Below are positions 1 to 8,502 of a DNA stretch of 64,000 nt, one piece after another. Source of the stretch: Anaerosalibacter massiliensis (GTDB lineage: Bacteria > Bacillota > Clostridia > Tissierellales > Sporanaerobacteraceae); NCBI GenBank assembly GCA_000751555.1, contig CCEZ01000043.1:186001-250000 (forward strand), in the 5' to 3' direction. The position numbers and the translations under genes are program-made. Within the stretch, counting starts at the first letter, position 1, and each line of letters begins with the position of its first letter. The notes under the pieces were generated by a model, which worked only from the letters and a program-made list of their open reading frames with translations, searched no databases and was not told the DNA's origin.

Positions 1-386
1 CATATGCATCTAAATGCATTGAAAATGAGATACTTATGTATTTAAGAAGGAATAATAAGGTTAAATCTGAAGTTTCTTTTGACGAGCCTTTAAACATAGA
101 CTGGGACGGAAATGAACTATTGCTTTCAGATGTATTAGGAACTGATGCAGATATTATATTTAAATATCTAGAGGAGGAAATAGATAGAGAACTTTTAGAT
201 CAAGCTATGGAGAAACTTTCTGGTAGAGAGAAAAAGATAGTAGAACTTCGGTTTGGACTTAGAAATGGACAGGAGAAAACTCAAAAAGAAGTAGCTGATA
301 TATTAGGCATATCTCAATCTTATATTTCAAGACTTGAAAAAAGAATTATAAGAAGACTTGAAAAAGAGATAAGTAGAATGGTCTAA
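1..386 (+). CDS. sigE: RNA polymerase sporulation sigma factor SigE (5' end outside window)
   Basis: The reading frame is open from base 3, with no start in the window, so about 127 C-terminal residues of the mother-cell sigma factor SigE are visible. Seen: the end of region 2 ([16 protein letters not shown]), then region 3 and region 4 with the helix-turn-helix [18 protein letters not shown]. Family knowledge: SigE is made as a pro-protein, activated by SpoIIGA, and drives early mother-cell transcription. The next gene is sigG, as in the usual spoIIGA-sigE-sigG locus. An internal ATG at 36 is not the true start because the conserved region 2 sequence continues upstream of it in frame. Confidence 0.95.
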   Translation, partial: YASKCIENEILMYLRRNNKVKSEVSFDEPLNIDWDGNELLLSDVLGTDADIIFKYLEEEIDRELLDQAMEKLSGREKKIVELRFGLRNGQEKTQKEVADILGISQSYISRLEKRIIRRLEKEISRMV

Positions 387-515
387 TACTTGGATACAGG
401 ATTTTTCTTTAAAATGGTTAATCTATTTACATTAATTAATGAATAAAAAAAAGCATAAGGGTAATAATTTTATCTTAAAAGGGGCAAAAAATGGTGAAAG
501 GGATGAAGATAAATA

Positions 516-1289
516 ATGCGTAGCAACAAAGTAGAAATTTGTGGAGTAAATACATCAGAGTTGCCTGTTCTCACCAATGAAGAAATGCAAAAATTGTTTA
601 TAAAAATTAAAGCTGGAGACATGGAGGCAAGGGAAGAGTTTATCAATGGAAATTTAAGATTAGTTTTAAGCATTATTCAAAGATTCAATAAAAGGGGAGA
701 ACATGTAGATGATTTATTTCAAGTAGGTTGTATAGGTCTTATTAAGGCTATAGATAATTTTGATTTAAGTCATAATGTAAAATTTTCTACTTATGCTGTT
801 CCTATGATAATTGGAGAAATTAGAAGATATTTAAGAGATAATAATTCTATTAGGGTTAGTAGATCTTTAAGAGATATAGCTTATAAAGCTTTGCAGTCAA
901 GAGAACAATTTGTAAATAGGCATTCTAGAGAACCAACAGTAACAGAAATAGCAGAGGATTTAAATCTACCTAAAGAAGAGGTAGTTTTTGCTCTAGATGC
1001 TATACAAGAACCTATTTCACTATTTGAACCTATATATCATGATAGTGGGGATGCTATATATATAATGGATCAAGTAAAGGATGACAAAAGTGAAGATGAA
1101 GTTTGGCTTCAAGGAATTGCGTTAAGAGAAGCATTGGATAAATTAAATGATAGGGAAAAGCATATATTAAATTTGAGATTTTATGAAGGCAAAACCCAAA
1201 TGGAAGTTGCAGATGAGATTGGAATATCACAAGCTCAAGTTTCTAGACTTGAGAAAAATGCATTGAAAAATATGAGGAAATTTATTTAA
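516..1289 (+). CDS. sigG: RNA polymerase sporulation sigma factor SigG
   Basis: A 257-aa protein, close to the usual 260 aa. It begins with the SigG-typical N-terminus MRSNKVEICGVNTSELPVL, carries region 2 with VDDLFQVGCIGLIKAIDNFD and FSTYAVPMIIGEIRRYLRD, and ends in a region 4 helix-turn-helix (MEVADEIGISQAQVSRLEK). SigG directs late forespore transcription, including SASP and germination genes. It lies 129 bp after sigE; in the family it is read both from sigE and from its own forespore promoter, but I could not fix that promoter here. A strong hairpin follows. Confidence 0.97.
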   Translation: MRSNKVEICGVNTSELPVLTNEEMQKLFIKIKAGDMEAREEFINGNLRLVLSIIQRFNKRGEHVDDLFQVGCIGLIKAIDNFDLSHNVKFSTYAVPMIIGEIRRYLRDNNSIRVSRSLRDIAYKALQSREQFVNRHSREPTVTEIAEDLNLPKEEVVFALDAIQEPISLFEPIYHDSGDAIYIMDQVKDDKSEDEVWLQGIALREALDKLNDREKHILNLRFYEGKTQMEVADEIGISQAQVSRLEKNALKNMRKFI

Positions 1290-1300
1290 AAAATAATAGA

Positions 1301-1340
1301 CTATTCATTCTCAATTATAATTGAGAATGAATAGATTTTT
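1301..1340. terminator. Rho-independent terminator between sigG and the convergent ABC operon
   Basis: A perfect 34-bp palindrome at 1301-1334 (17-bp arms) is followed by a run of T on the plus strand. An A-rich run on the other side lets it serve the minus-strand ABC transporter operon as well, so it is probably bidirectional. Confidence 0.9.
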
Positions 1341-1357
1341 TATAGTTAAAGTTTTAT

Positions 1358-2122
1358 TTAAGCAACAATTTGCTCAAACTTTCTTATATATATTTGAATT
1401 AATTCCTTTTCATCTATATCTGCACTTGGTTTATCTAATACTATTTGCCCACCATTTAGCATTATTATTCTATCGGAATATTTAAGAGCATCTTTTATAT
1501 TATGAGAAATCATTATTGTTGTTATGGAATACTTTTCTATTAATTTTTTTGTCTTTTCCATTATTAGATTAGATGTTTTTGGATCTAATGCTGCTGTATG
1601 TTCATCTAACAATAATAGATCAGGATATTTCATAGTAGCCATAATTAGTGATAGAGCTTGTCTTTGACCACCAGATAGAAACTTTACTTTAGTATCTAAT
1701 TTTTTTTCAAGCCCTAAACTTAAATCTTTTAATAGTTCAATATATTTATCTATATTTTCTTTTTTTAATAATTTTTTTAGAGTGAATTTTTCTCCTTTTT
1801 TATTAGCTAAGGACAAATTTTCTAAAATGGTAAGAGATGAAGATATGCCCATGGAAGGATTTTGATATACCCTTCCAATATATTTAGCCCTTTCTTCTTC
1901 TTTTAGTTTAGATATGTTTTTTTCTTTTAAAAATATATTGCCCTGATCTGCCAATATATTTCCACCAATTATATTGAAAAGAGTAGTTTTTCCACAGCCA
2001 TTGGGACCAATTATAGCTGTAGATGTATTTGTTTCTACTTCTAAATTGAAATTATTAAATATATTTATTTGATTGTCCGTATTTGAGTTGAAACTTTTAC
2101 ATAGATTAGTTATTTTTAACAT
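1358..2122 (-). CDS. ABC transporter ATP-binding protein (TrpZ-type)
   Basis: A 254-aa ABC ATPase. Visible motifs are Walker A GPNGCGKTT near residue 39, the signature LSGGQRQAL near 149, Walker B LLLLDEH near 172, and a D-loop aspartate after it. It is the last gene of a minus-strand operon and overlaps the permease gene by 17 bp, which suggests translational coupling. The start has a GGGGGAG ribosome site. It should energise import of the ligand bound by the lipoprotein encoded at 3005-4006. The family includes the TrpXYZ/YtrF-like importers for aromatic amino acids; the T-box upstream supports an amino-acid substrate. Confidence 0.88.
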   Translation of the reverse strand: MLKITNLCKSFNSNTDNQINIFNNFNLEVETNTSTAIIGPNGCGKTTLFNIIGGNILADQGNIFLKEKNISKLKEEERAKYIGRVYQNPSMGISSSLTILENLSLANKKGEKFTLKKLLKKENIDKYIELLKDLSLGLEKKLDTKVKFLSGGQRQALSLIMATMKYPDLLLLDEHTAALDPKTSNLIMEKTKKLIEKYSITTIMISHNIKDALKYSDRIIMLNGGQIVLDKPSADIDEKELIQIYIRKFEQIVA

Positions 2123-2987
2123 AATTTACTCCCCCTTTTCTTCTATTAAAGCTTAAGATATCTACTAGAAAATTATTATAGGATATAAATATTATTACTA
2201 TTATTGCACTAATAGCTTTAAAATCAGTAGGCTCTAATCCTAAATCTAATACGATTCCTTCTATAAATTTATATATTATTGCACCTAGTATTGCTCTTGT
2301 TGTATTTTTAATTTTATTTGAATCTTTATTTATAGTATCTCCTATTATAATTGAAGCAAGGGCTACTACTATAATAGAACTACCCATAGTAATATCTACA
2401 AATCCTTGAAATTGGGATGCTAAAGCACCACTTAAAGCTACAAGTCCATTAGCTATCATCATTCCCATTGTTTTATACATGTTGATATTTTTTCCTAAAG
2501 CTTTTATAAAAGATTCATTATCCCCTGTTACTATCAATAAATAACCTGTTTCTGTTTTTAGAAATTGATCTAATATTATCTTTACAAATAATACAATTAT
2601 AATTAGTACAACTAATGTAGAATTAAAATCAAAAATTGAATCATAACTAAATAGTGGTATATTAGCTTTTCCATTAGTCCTAAGATTTATAGAGTATAAT
2701 ATAGTCATAGTTAATATTCCAGACAAAAGAGGTTTTATTTTTAGCTTTGTAAAAAGTATAGATGTTAACAATCCAGCTAAAGAACCAAAGATGAAAGCCA
2801 TTAAAGTACTTATTATCGGATTAACCCCCATATACATAAATTTTGCAAATATGAATGCTCCAAAGGGGAATGTTCCCTCTACAGAAAGATCTGCTATATC
2901 TAATATTTTATAGGTTATAAATACTCCCATAGCTAAAATAGAAAATATAAGTCCCTGTTCTAAGGATGTTATAATAAGTGAATTCAT
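2106..2987 (-). CDS. ABC transporter permease (TrpY-type)
   Basis: A 293-aa polytopic membrane protein with about eight hydrophobic segments, resembling the permeases of the LivH/BmpC-like fold that pair with ABC_sub_bind lipoproteins. The short phrase ADLSVEGTFPFGAF near the N-terminus is typical of this group. A ribosome site TGGAGG precedes the ATG. It sits between the binding protein and the ATPase in one operon. Function as the translocation channel is inferred from family and context; the substrate is discussed under the T-box. Confidence 0.88.
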   Translation of the reverse strand: MNSLIITSLEQGLIFSILAMGVFITYKILDIADLSVEGTFPFGAFIFAKFMYMGVNPIISTLMAFIFGSLAGLLTSILFTKLKIKPLLSGILTMTILYSINLRTNGKANIPLFSYDSIFDFNSTLVVLIIIVLFVKIILDQFLKTETGYLLIVTGDNESFIKALGKNINMYKTMGMMIANGLVALSGALASQFQGFVDITMGSSIIVVALASIIIGDTINKDSNKIKNTTRAILGAIIYKFIEGIVLDLGLEPTDFKAISAIIVIIFISYNNFLVDILSFNRRKGGVNYVKNN

Positions 2988-3004
2988 TAATAGTCCTCCA
3001 TTCT

Positions 3005-4006
3005 TTACTTTTTATTTTCAACTTCTACAGCTTTTTTAAAAACAGGAAGGTTTGGATTTAATCCTAATTTATCTAAAGTATTTCTGTTAATCTTTGTTAT
3101 AGTTTTTTCTGACACTTCAACAGGTATTTCAGAAATATCTTTTTTATCTACAAGTATTTTTTTTGCCATTTGTCCTGTTTGTTTTCCTAATTCATAATAG
3201 CTGATTCCATTTGTAATAAGGGCACCGCCTCTTACTTGTGTTTCTTCAGCAGAGACTGTTATCATCTTGTTTTCTATAGCTGTTTTTGATATTAATTCTA
3301 TTGATGAAGCTACCATATTATCAGTAAGAAGATATAAAGCATCTGCTTTTTTCATTATGGAATTTAGAGCTTGAGGAAGTTCATTTACATTACTTACTCC
3401 AATAGTTACAACTTTCAGATCTTCGCTAGATGCCAATTTATTTACTTCTTCTATTTGAATTTCAGAATTTGTTTCACTAGTGTTGTACAATATACCTATA
3501 GTTTTGATATTAGGGTCAATTTCTTTAAACATTTTTAGTTGAGAAGCTGTAGGAGCCATGTCAGATGTTCCAGTTACATTTTCGTTGATATTTTCCCAAT
3601 CTTCAATTATTTCTGATTTTACTGGATCAGTTACTGCACTAAATAATATAGGTATATTTCTTGTAACTTGCTTAGCACTTTGTGCAGCAGGCGTTGCTAT
3701 TGCAAATATTAAGTCCATTTTATTTTTTGAAAAAATTTGAGCTATACTAACTGTATTTGCAATATCTCCTTGAGAATTTTGATAGTTTATTTCCACATTA
3801 ACTCCAAGATTTTTTAACTCATCTTCAAAACCTTCCCTTACTTCGTCTAACGCTGGATGTTCCGATAATTGGCTAATTCCAATTTTAAATACTTCATTTC
3901 CTGATGTATTATTGTCTTTTTTACTATTTACATTACATCCTGTGAAAATTATTGTACTTGCTAGTATTATTAGTACTAATATGCTACTAAGTTTATATTT
4001 TTTCAT
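3005..4006 (-). CDS. ABC transporter substrate-binding lipoprotein (TrpX-type)
   Basis: A 333-aa protein with a lipoprotein signal: a basic N-terminus MKKYK, a hydrophobic stretch, and a lipobox ending FTGC at residues 21-24, so it should be anchored at Cys24. The rest matches the ABC_sub_bind (DUF534) periplasmic-binding fold, including FKIGISQLSEHPALDEVREG and IFAIATPAAQSAK. First gene of the operon, with ribosome site AAGGAGG. It is preceded by a T-box riboswitch, so expression should rise when a tRNA is uncharged. Members of this family were assigned to tryptophan uptake; here the specifier suggests phenylalanine instead. Confidence 0.88.
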   Translation of the reverse strand: MKKYKLSSILVLIILASTIIFTGCNVNSKKDNNTSGNEVFKIGISQLSEHPALDEVREGFEDELKNLGVNVEINYQNSQGDIANTVSIAQIFSKNKMDLIFAIATPAAQSAKQVTRNIPILFSAVTDPVKSEIIEDWENINENVTGTSDMAPTASQLKMFKEIDPNIKTIGILYNTSETNSEIQIEEVNKLASSEDLKVVTIGVSNVNELPQALNSIMKKADALYLLTDNMVASSIELISKTAIENKMITVSAEETQVRGGALITNGISYYELGKQTGQMAKKILVDKKDISEIPVEVSEKTITKINRNTLDKLGLNPNLPVFKKAVEVENKK

Positions 4007-4035
4007 TTTTGTTTCCTCCTTTAAAATTAATAATA

Positions 4036-4315
4036 AAAAAATCTTCCATCCCTATAAACATAATTTTTATTATGTTTATAGGGACGAAAGATTTTATCCG
4101 TGGTACCACCCTTATTATGACAGTGTCATCACTTAATCAGACCTAACAGTCCTATCCCCTATAACGATGGGCTTTCGAATCCGTCTACTTGAATAATCGT
4201 TTAACGAATCTGCTTTGGAGTGAATATTACATATCCTCTTATTGCTGGCTCTCACCTTTCCCAACTCTCTTTAAATAAGATAAGATATCTTTTTCTCCAT
4301 CATAGCATTTATATA
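4036..4315 (-). promoter_or_regulatory. T-box riboswitch upstream of the TrpXYZ-type ABC operon, putative Phe (UUC) specifier
   Basis: On the minus strand the leader contains the T-box core AGGGTGGTACCACGG (about 4099-4113) and a terminator with a long stem at 4041-4092 ending in a T-run. The Stem I base can be formed from TGGAG and CTCCA. The triplet just before the CTCCA arm is TTC followed by A (4222-4224 on the plus strand). That is the same geometry as AAC-A and CTC-G in the asnS and leuS leaders of this window. No TGG (Trp) lies in the specifier loop. The Phe reading is an inference from this alignment. Confidence 0.88.
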
Positions 4316-4324
4316 TTGGATATT

Positions 4325-4353
4325 ATAATAATACTTTAAAACATTAATGTCAA
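4325..4353 (-). promoter_or_regulatory. SigA-type promoter of the T-box-controlled ABC operon
   Basis: On the minus strand TTGACA (4348-4353) and TATTAT (4325-4330) are separated by exactly 17 bp. The predicted transcript begins just before the T-box leader. Confidence 0.75.
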
Positions 4354-4471
4354 GAGTTATTGAAAATATTTTTAATATAAAATAATACTATACTAGAAAT
4401 AAAGTAGTCATATTTTATATATCTATAAAAATATACATAGTAGAAGACAAGTATTAAAAGGTGGTGGAATA

Positions 4472-4714
4472 ATGATTAAAATATCAGAATTAAGAGAGAA
4501 GGAAATTATAAATATAAGAGATGGTTCTAGGCTAGGATATATAGATGATGTGAAAGTAGATTTAGATAAGGGAGAAGTAACGGGCATAATAATACCTGGT
4601 CCAGGAAAAGTTTTTAGTTTATTTGGTAAAAATCAAGATGTAGTTATAAATTGGAATGATATTATAAAAATTGGAATAGACACTATTTTAATAGACTTCA
4701 AAGAAGCTGAATAA
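4472..4714 (+). CDS. YlmC/YmxH family sporulation protein (PRC-barrel)
   Basis: An 80-aa protein built as one PRC-barrel-like domain (MIKISELREKEIINIRDG then GYIDDVKVDLDKGEVTGI). It matches the small YlmC/YmxH family found in spore formers next to sigE/sigG or other sporulation genes. The ribosome site is AAAGGTGG. Its exact role is unknown; in this family it is associated with sporulation. It is now separated from sigG by the minus-strand ABC operon, which looks like an insertion into the ancestral sigG-ylmC-nrdR-pgeF order. Confidence 0.85.
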   Translation: MIKISELREKEIINIRDGSRLGYIDDVKVDLDKGEVTGIIIPGPGKVFSLFGKNQDVVINWNDIIKIGIDTILIDFKEAE

Positions 4715-4722
4715 ATCTATAT

Positions 4723-4751
4723 TAGACAATTTTTAATCTATATATTATAAT
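4723..4751 (+). promoter_or_regulatory. SigA-type promoter upstream of nrdR
   Basis: TAGACA (4723-4728) and a perfect TATAAT (4746-4751) with 17-bp spacing, about 55 bp before the nrdR start. Confidence 0.6.
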
Positions 4752-4807
4752 AATATAACCAGATGGTTAGTTATTAAGAGTGTATAATGTGAAAAAGAGG
4801 TGAAACC

Positions 4808-5263
4808 ATGAAATGCCCTTTTTGTAATTTTTACGAAACTAAAGTAATTGATTCAAGACCTACTGATGAAGGACAAGCAATTAGGAGAAGAAGAGAATGC
4901 ATTAATTGTAGTAAAAGATTTACAACTTATGAAAAAATAGAAGAAATACCTTTGATTGTAGTAAAGAAAGATGGGAATAGACAACCTTATGATAGGAATA
5001 AATTACTTACTGGAATAATAAAAGCTTGTGAGAAACGTCCAGTATCTATGAAAGTTATAGAACAGATAGTTGATCATGTTGAAAAAACATTGTACAATTC
5101 CATGGAAAAAGAAGTAACTAGTAAGTACATTGGCGAAATGGTAATGAATAAATTAAAAAATGTAGATGAAGTATCTTATGTAAGGTATGCCTCTGTATAT
5201 AGGCAATTCAAGGATATAAATACTTTCATGGATGAATTAAAAAAACTTTTAGATGAAGAATAA
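4808..5263 (+). CDS. nrdR: Transcriptional repressor NrdR
   Basis: A 151-aa protein of the usual NrdR length. The N-terminal zinc ribbon has CPFC at residues 3-6 and a second pair in CINC, followed by an ATP-cone domain ([20 protein letters not shown]). NrdR senses ATP/dATP and represses ribonucleotide reductase genes at NrdR boxes. Good ribosome site AGAGGTG before ATG. It is followed at 59 bp by pgeF, a conserved order in clostridia. No nrd genes are in this window. Confidence 0.96.
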   Translation: MKCPFCNFYETKVIDSRPTDEGQAIRRRRECINCSKRFTTYEKIEEIPLIVVKKDGNRQPYDRNKLLTGIIKACEKRPVSMKVIEQIVDHVEKTLYNSMEKEVTSKYIGEMVMNKLKNVDEVSYVRYASVYRQFKDINTFMDELKKLLDEE

Positions 5264-5322
5264 AGAATAGTTCAGGACTTTACTATTTAGTAGGGTCCTA
5301 TTTATTTAAGAGAGGTGAGGAA

Positions 5323-6072
5323 ATGGGATTTAGACTTATGTCCAATAATGAAAATATTCAGTATTATGTAATAGAGTCCTTTAATAAATCTAATAAGGTT
5401 GATCATCTTTTTTCAACTAGAATTGGTTGGAACAACAATAATTTTTCAAAGAATATCTCAAAATTATTTAATGTAAAAGAAGAAAATATAGTTTTTTCAA
5501 ATCAAGTTCATGGAACTAATATTGGGTATATAAAAGATATAGAAAAATACAAAAATGAAATATTTCCTAAAGGAGTAGATGGTTTAATTACTGATAGGAA
5601 AGATATAGTTTTAGTCACATATTATGCTGATTGTGTTCCGTTGTTTTTTCTAGATATTAAAAACGAAATTATAGCATTAGCCCATGCAGGTTGGAGGGGG
5701 ACAGTCAAAAATATTGGAGGTAAAATGGTAGATTTAATGGTGAATAAATTCAATTCTAATCCAAAAAATATATTTATTGGAATAGGTCCTTCTATTGGTC
5801 CTTGTTGTTACGAGGTAGGAGAGAATGTATATAATGAGTTTAAGAAAAATTATAGTTTTTATGAAGAATTGTTTGTGACGAAAAAAGTTAATAAGTGGTA
5901 TTTAAATTTATGGGAAGCAAATAGAATATTATTATATAATAAAGGTATACCTAATGGAAATATTACAGTTAGCAATATTTGTACTAGTTGTAATAATGAT
6001 AAACTCTATTCATATAGAAAAGAAAATGGGACTCAAAATAGAATGATATCAGCTATTAAACTAAAGCATTAG
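5323..6072 (+). CDS. pgeF: Peptidoglycan editing factor PgeF / YlmD-type purine nucleoside phosphorylase
   Basis: A 249-aa member of the DUF152 (multicopper oxidase-like) family. Visible conserved parts: NQVHG near residue 64, DCVPL, HAGWRGTVKNIGG, and PSIGPCCYEVG, which supply the His/Cys zinc site. Known roles in the family are purine nucleoside phosphorylase/adenosine deaminase activity (human LACC1-like) and clearance of mis-incorporated cell-wall residues (PgeF). Which applies here cannot be told from sequence. The ATG at 5323 has AGAGAGGTGAGG upstream. It is followed closely by the response regulator gene. Confidence 0.9.
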   Translation: MGFRLMSNNENIQYYVIESFNKSNKVDHLFSTRIGWNNNNFSKNISKLFNVKEENIVFSNQVHGTNIGYIKDIEKYKNEIFPKGVDGLITDRKDIVLVTYYADCVPLFFLDIKNEIIALAHAGWRGTVKNIGGKMVDLMVNKFNSNPKNIFIGIGPSIGPCCYEVGENVYNEFKKNYSFYEELFVTKKVNKWYLNLWEANRILLYNKGIPNGNITVSNICTSCNNDKLYSYRKENGTQNRMISAIKLKH

Positions 6073-6087
6073 TATGGAGGTAAAAAA

Positions 6088-6777
6088 ATGAATGAGAAAA
6101 TTTTAGTTGTTGATGACGAGGAACATATTGTTCAACTTCTAAAATATAATTTGGAAGGTAATGGCTATATAGTAGGAGAAGCCTATACTGGAAGGGAAGT
6201 TTTAGATATAGTTCAAAGAGAAAAGTTTGATCTTATAATATTAGATCTTATGCTTCCAGAATTAGATGGGATTGAAGTATGTAAAAAACTAAAAAGGGAT
6301 GTATTAACAAGTAGTATTCCAATTATTATGTTAACTGCTAAAAGTGGAGAAATGGATAAGGTTTTGGGATTAGAAATCGGTGCTGATGACTATATTACAA
6401 AGCCTTTTAGTATTAGGGAACTTCTTGCAAGGGTTAAGGTGATTTTAAGACGTATAGAAAAAAAAGAAAATATTAAAAATGGAGAATTGAAAATAGGAGA
6501 TGTAGTTATAGATTTAGATAGCCATGAAGTAAGAAAAAAAGAAGAGTATATAGATTTAACATATAAGGAATTTGAATTGTTAAAAGTATTGGTAGAAAAT
6601 AGGGGAAAAGCATTGTCTAGAAATACACTTTTAGATATAGTGTGGGGATATGATTATTTTGGGGAGACTAGAACTGTGGATGTGCATATTAGAAATTTAA
6701 GAAAAAAGATAGAAGATAATGATAAAGAACCTAAGTATATTGAGACCATAAGAGGAATAGGTTATAAAATGAGATAG
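6088..6777 (+). CDS. OmpR/PhoB-family response regulator (PhoP-like)
   Basis: A 229-aa two-domain regulator. The receiver domain has the acidic pocket DDE at 9-11, phospho-acceptor Asp53 in LIILDLMLPELDG, and Lys in ITKPF. The C-terminal winged helix contains the signature ELLKVLVENRGKALSR and TVDVHIRNLRKKIE, with GIGYKMR at the end. The gene sits 8 bp before its histidine kinase, so they form a pair. The best match by architecture is PhoP/PhoB (phosphate response), but no phosphate genes are nearby, so the stimulus is uncertain. Confidence 0.94.
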   Translation: MNEKILVVDDEEHIVQLLKYNLEGNGYIVGEAYTGREVLDIVQREKFDLIILDLMLPELDGIEVCKKLKRDVLTSSIPIIMLTAKSGEMDKVLGLEIGADDYITKPFSIRELLARVKVILRRIEKKENIKNGELKIGDVVIDLDSHEVRKKEEYIDLTYKEFELLKVLVENRGKALSRNTLLDIVWGYDYFGETRTVDVHIRNLRKKIEDNDKEPKYIETIRGIGYKMR

Positions 6778-6785
6778 GTGATATT

Positions 6786-8498
6786 ATGAGGAAAAAAATT
6801 TTTATCGTTTTTTCTTTTCTCGCATTGATAGCATTAATAACTACAGGAATACTATCTTTAAGTTTTCAAAAAATGATTAGCTTAAAAGTTTTAGAAGATA
6901 AATTAGATTCAAATGTTTTAATGGTTAAAAAAGCAGTTGAAGAAGAAAATATAGATAATAGAAATTTAGATATAGTAGCAAAAGAATATTCAAGATTAGT
7001 TGATGCCAGAGTTGTATTCATGGACGAAGATGGAAACGTAATAGGGGATAGTGCTGAAAAAGAAGAGAGGGCTTTAAAGGATGAATATATAGTAAAAGAT
7101 ATGATATCTTCAAATGTATCTCTTGACAATAAAAATGGTAATATTTCTAGTATTAGAATTTCAGTAGATTCCAGTGATGCAGATAAGTTAAATAAAAACT
7201 ATGTAAAATATTTATTTATATCAGCTTTTATAGGTTTCATAGTAGCTTTTATTATTGGGCTTAGATATATGAGATATGCTACTGATCCTTATAAAGAGCT
7301 AACAAAGGCTATGAAGAATATTTCAAATGGAAATTATGGAGAAAAACTTCATTTTCAAGAATATAGCGAGTTGGGAGTTTTAGCAAATAGTTTTAATGAT
7401 ATGAGTGTGAAATTAGATGATACAATTGAAAAATTGCAGGAAAGCAATACAAAGCTTAAAGCTACACTTACAAGTATAGTTGATGGTCTTATAGCCTTGG
7501 ACAATAATTTGAATTTTATTTTAATCAATCCAGTTGCAGAGAAAATATTTGATATAGAAGGGCATAAAATTATGGGAAAAAATATATATGATGTTTTTTC
7601 TGAAGAGGAAATATTTAAAATATTTCAAGACTATCCTATTGACAATTTTACTTGGGAAAAAGAATTAGAAATATATGAACCTGAATATAAAGTATTAAAT
7701 GTATATGCAAATCCTATTATTTTAAACAATGATCCTACTCGAAAATTAGGAATGGTATATTTATTCCAAGATGTAACTAAAGTAAAGAAATTGGAAAGTG
7801 TAAGAGAAGATTTTGTTGCTAATGTATCACATGAGTTAAAAACTCCACTTACATCTATAAAAGGATTTATTGAAACTTTAAAAGATGGAGCTATAGAAGA
7901 TAAGAAAGTATCCCATAAGTTTTTAAATATTATCCATGTAGAAGTTGAAAGATTAGATTGTCTAGTTAACGACTTATTACTTCTTTCGGAAATTGAAAGT
8001 AAAAATAGGGATTTAGTTTATGAGTATTTTGATGTTAAAGAAGCTATAGAAGATCTATTTCAGTTTCTAGATAAAATTGCAGAAAAGAAGGATATTGTAT
8101 TAGAAAAAGAAATAGAGAAAGATATTCCAGAGGTATATGGAAGCTACAATTATTTTAAGCAGATGCTTATGAATTTAGTAGATAATGCTATTAAATATAC
8201 TCCTAGTGGAGGAAAAGTAAAAATTTTAGCATTTAAAGAAGGGAAAGATTTAACAGTTCAAATTAAAGACACAGGCATAGGAATTGATAAAAAACATCAA
8301 GATAGGTTGTTTGAAAGGTTTTATAGAGTAGATAAAGCAAGAAGTAGGCAAGTTGGAGGAACCGGATTAGGACTAGCTATTGTGAAACATATAGTTTTAA
8401 TCTTTAATGGAACTTTGGATTTAGAAAGTGCACCAAATGAGGGCTCAATATTTACTATTAAAATTCCTTTGAATAATAATGAATATTTTAGAGGTTGA
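6786..8498 (+). CDS. Sensor histidine kinase (PhoR-like, HAMP-PAS-HisKA)
   Basis: A 570-aa membrane kinase. Order: TM1 about residues 5-27, an extracytoplasmic sensor of about 115 residues, TM2 about 145-165, a HAMP linker, a PAS domain about 225-335, HisKA with SHELKTP and phospho-acceptor His349, then the ATPase domain with N-box NLVDNAIKYTP, DTGIGI and GGTGLGLAIV. This is the standard PhoR/WalK plan. It would autophosphorylate and feed the response regulator directly upstream. The start is ATG with AGGTG upstream. Confidence 0.94.
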   Translation: MRKKIFIVFSFLALIALITTGILSLSFQKMISLKVLEDKLDSNVLMVKKAVEEENIDNRNLDIVAKEYSRLVDARVVFMDEDGNVIGDSAEKEERALKDEYIVKDMISSNVSLDNKNGNISSIRISVDSSDADKLNKNYVKYLFISAFIGFIVAFIIGLRYMRYATDPYKELTKAMKNISNGNYGEKLHFQEYSELGVLANSFNDMSVKLDDTIEKLQESNTKLKATLTSIVDGLIALDNNLNFILINPVAEKIFDIEGHKIMGKNIYDVFSEEEIFKIFQDYPIDNFTWEKELEIYEPEYKVLNVYANPIILNNDPTRKLGMVYLFQDVTKVKKLESVREDFVANVSHELKTPLTSIKGFIETLKDGAIEDKKVSHKFLNIIHVEVERLDCLVNDLLLLSEIESKNRDLVYEYFDVKEAIEDLFQFLDKIAEKKDIVLEKEIEKDIPEVYGSYNYFKQMLMNLVDNAIKYTPSGGKVKILAFKEGKDLTVQIKDTGIGIDKKHQDRLFERFYRVDKARSRQVGGTGLGLAIVKHIVLIFNGTLDLESAPNEGSIFTIKIPLNNNEYFRG

Positions 8499-8502
8499 TA
8501 AT

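Noticed and set aside
1-386. Truncated sigE pseudogene
   Set aside because: The conserved frame runs off the window edge, so the truncation is only the window boundary.
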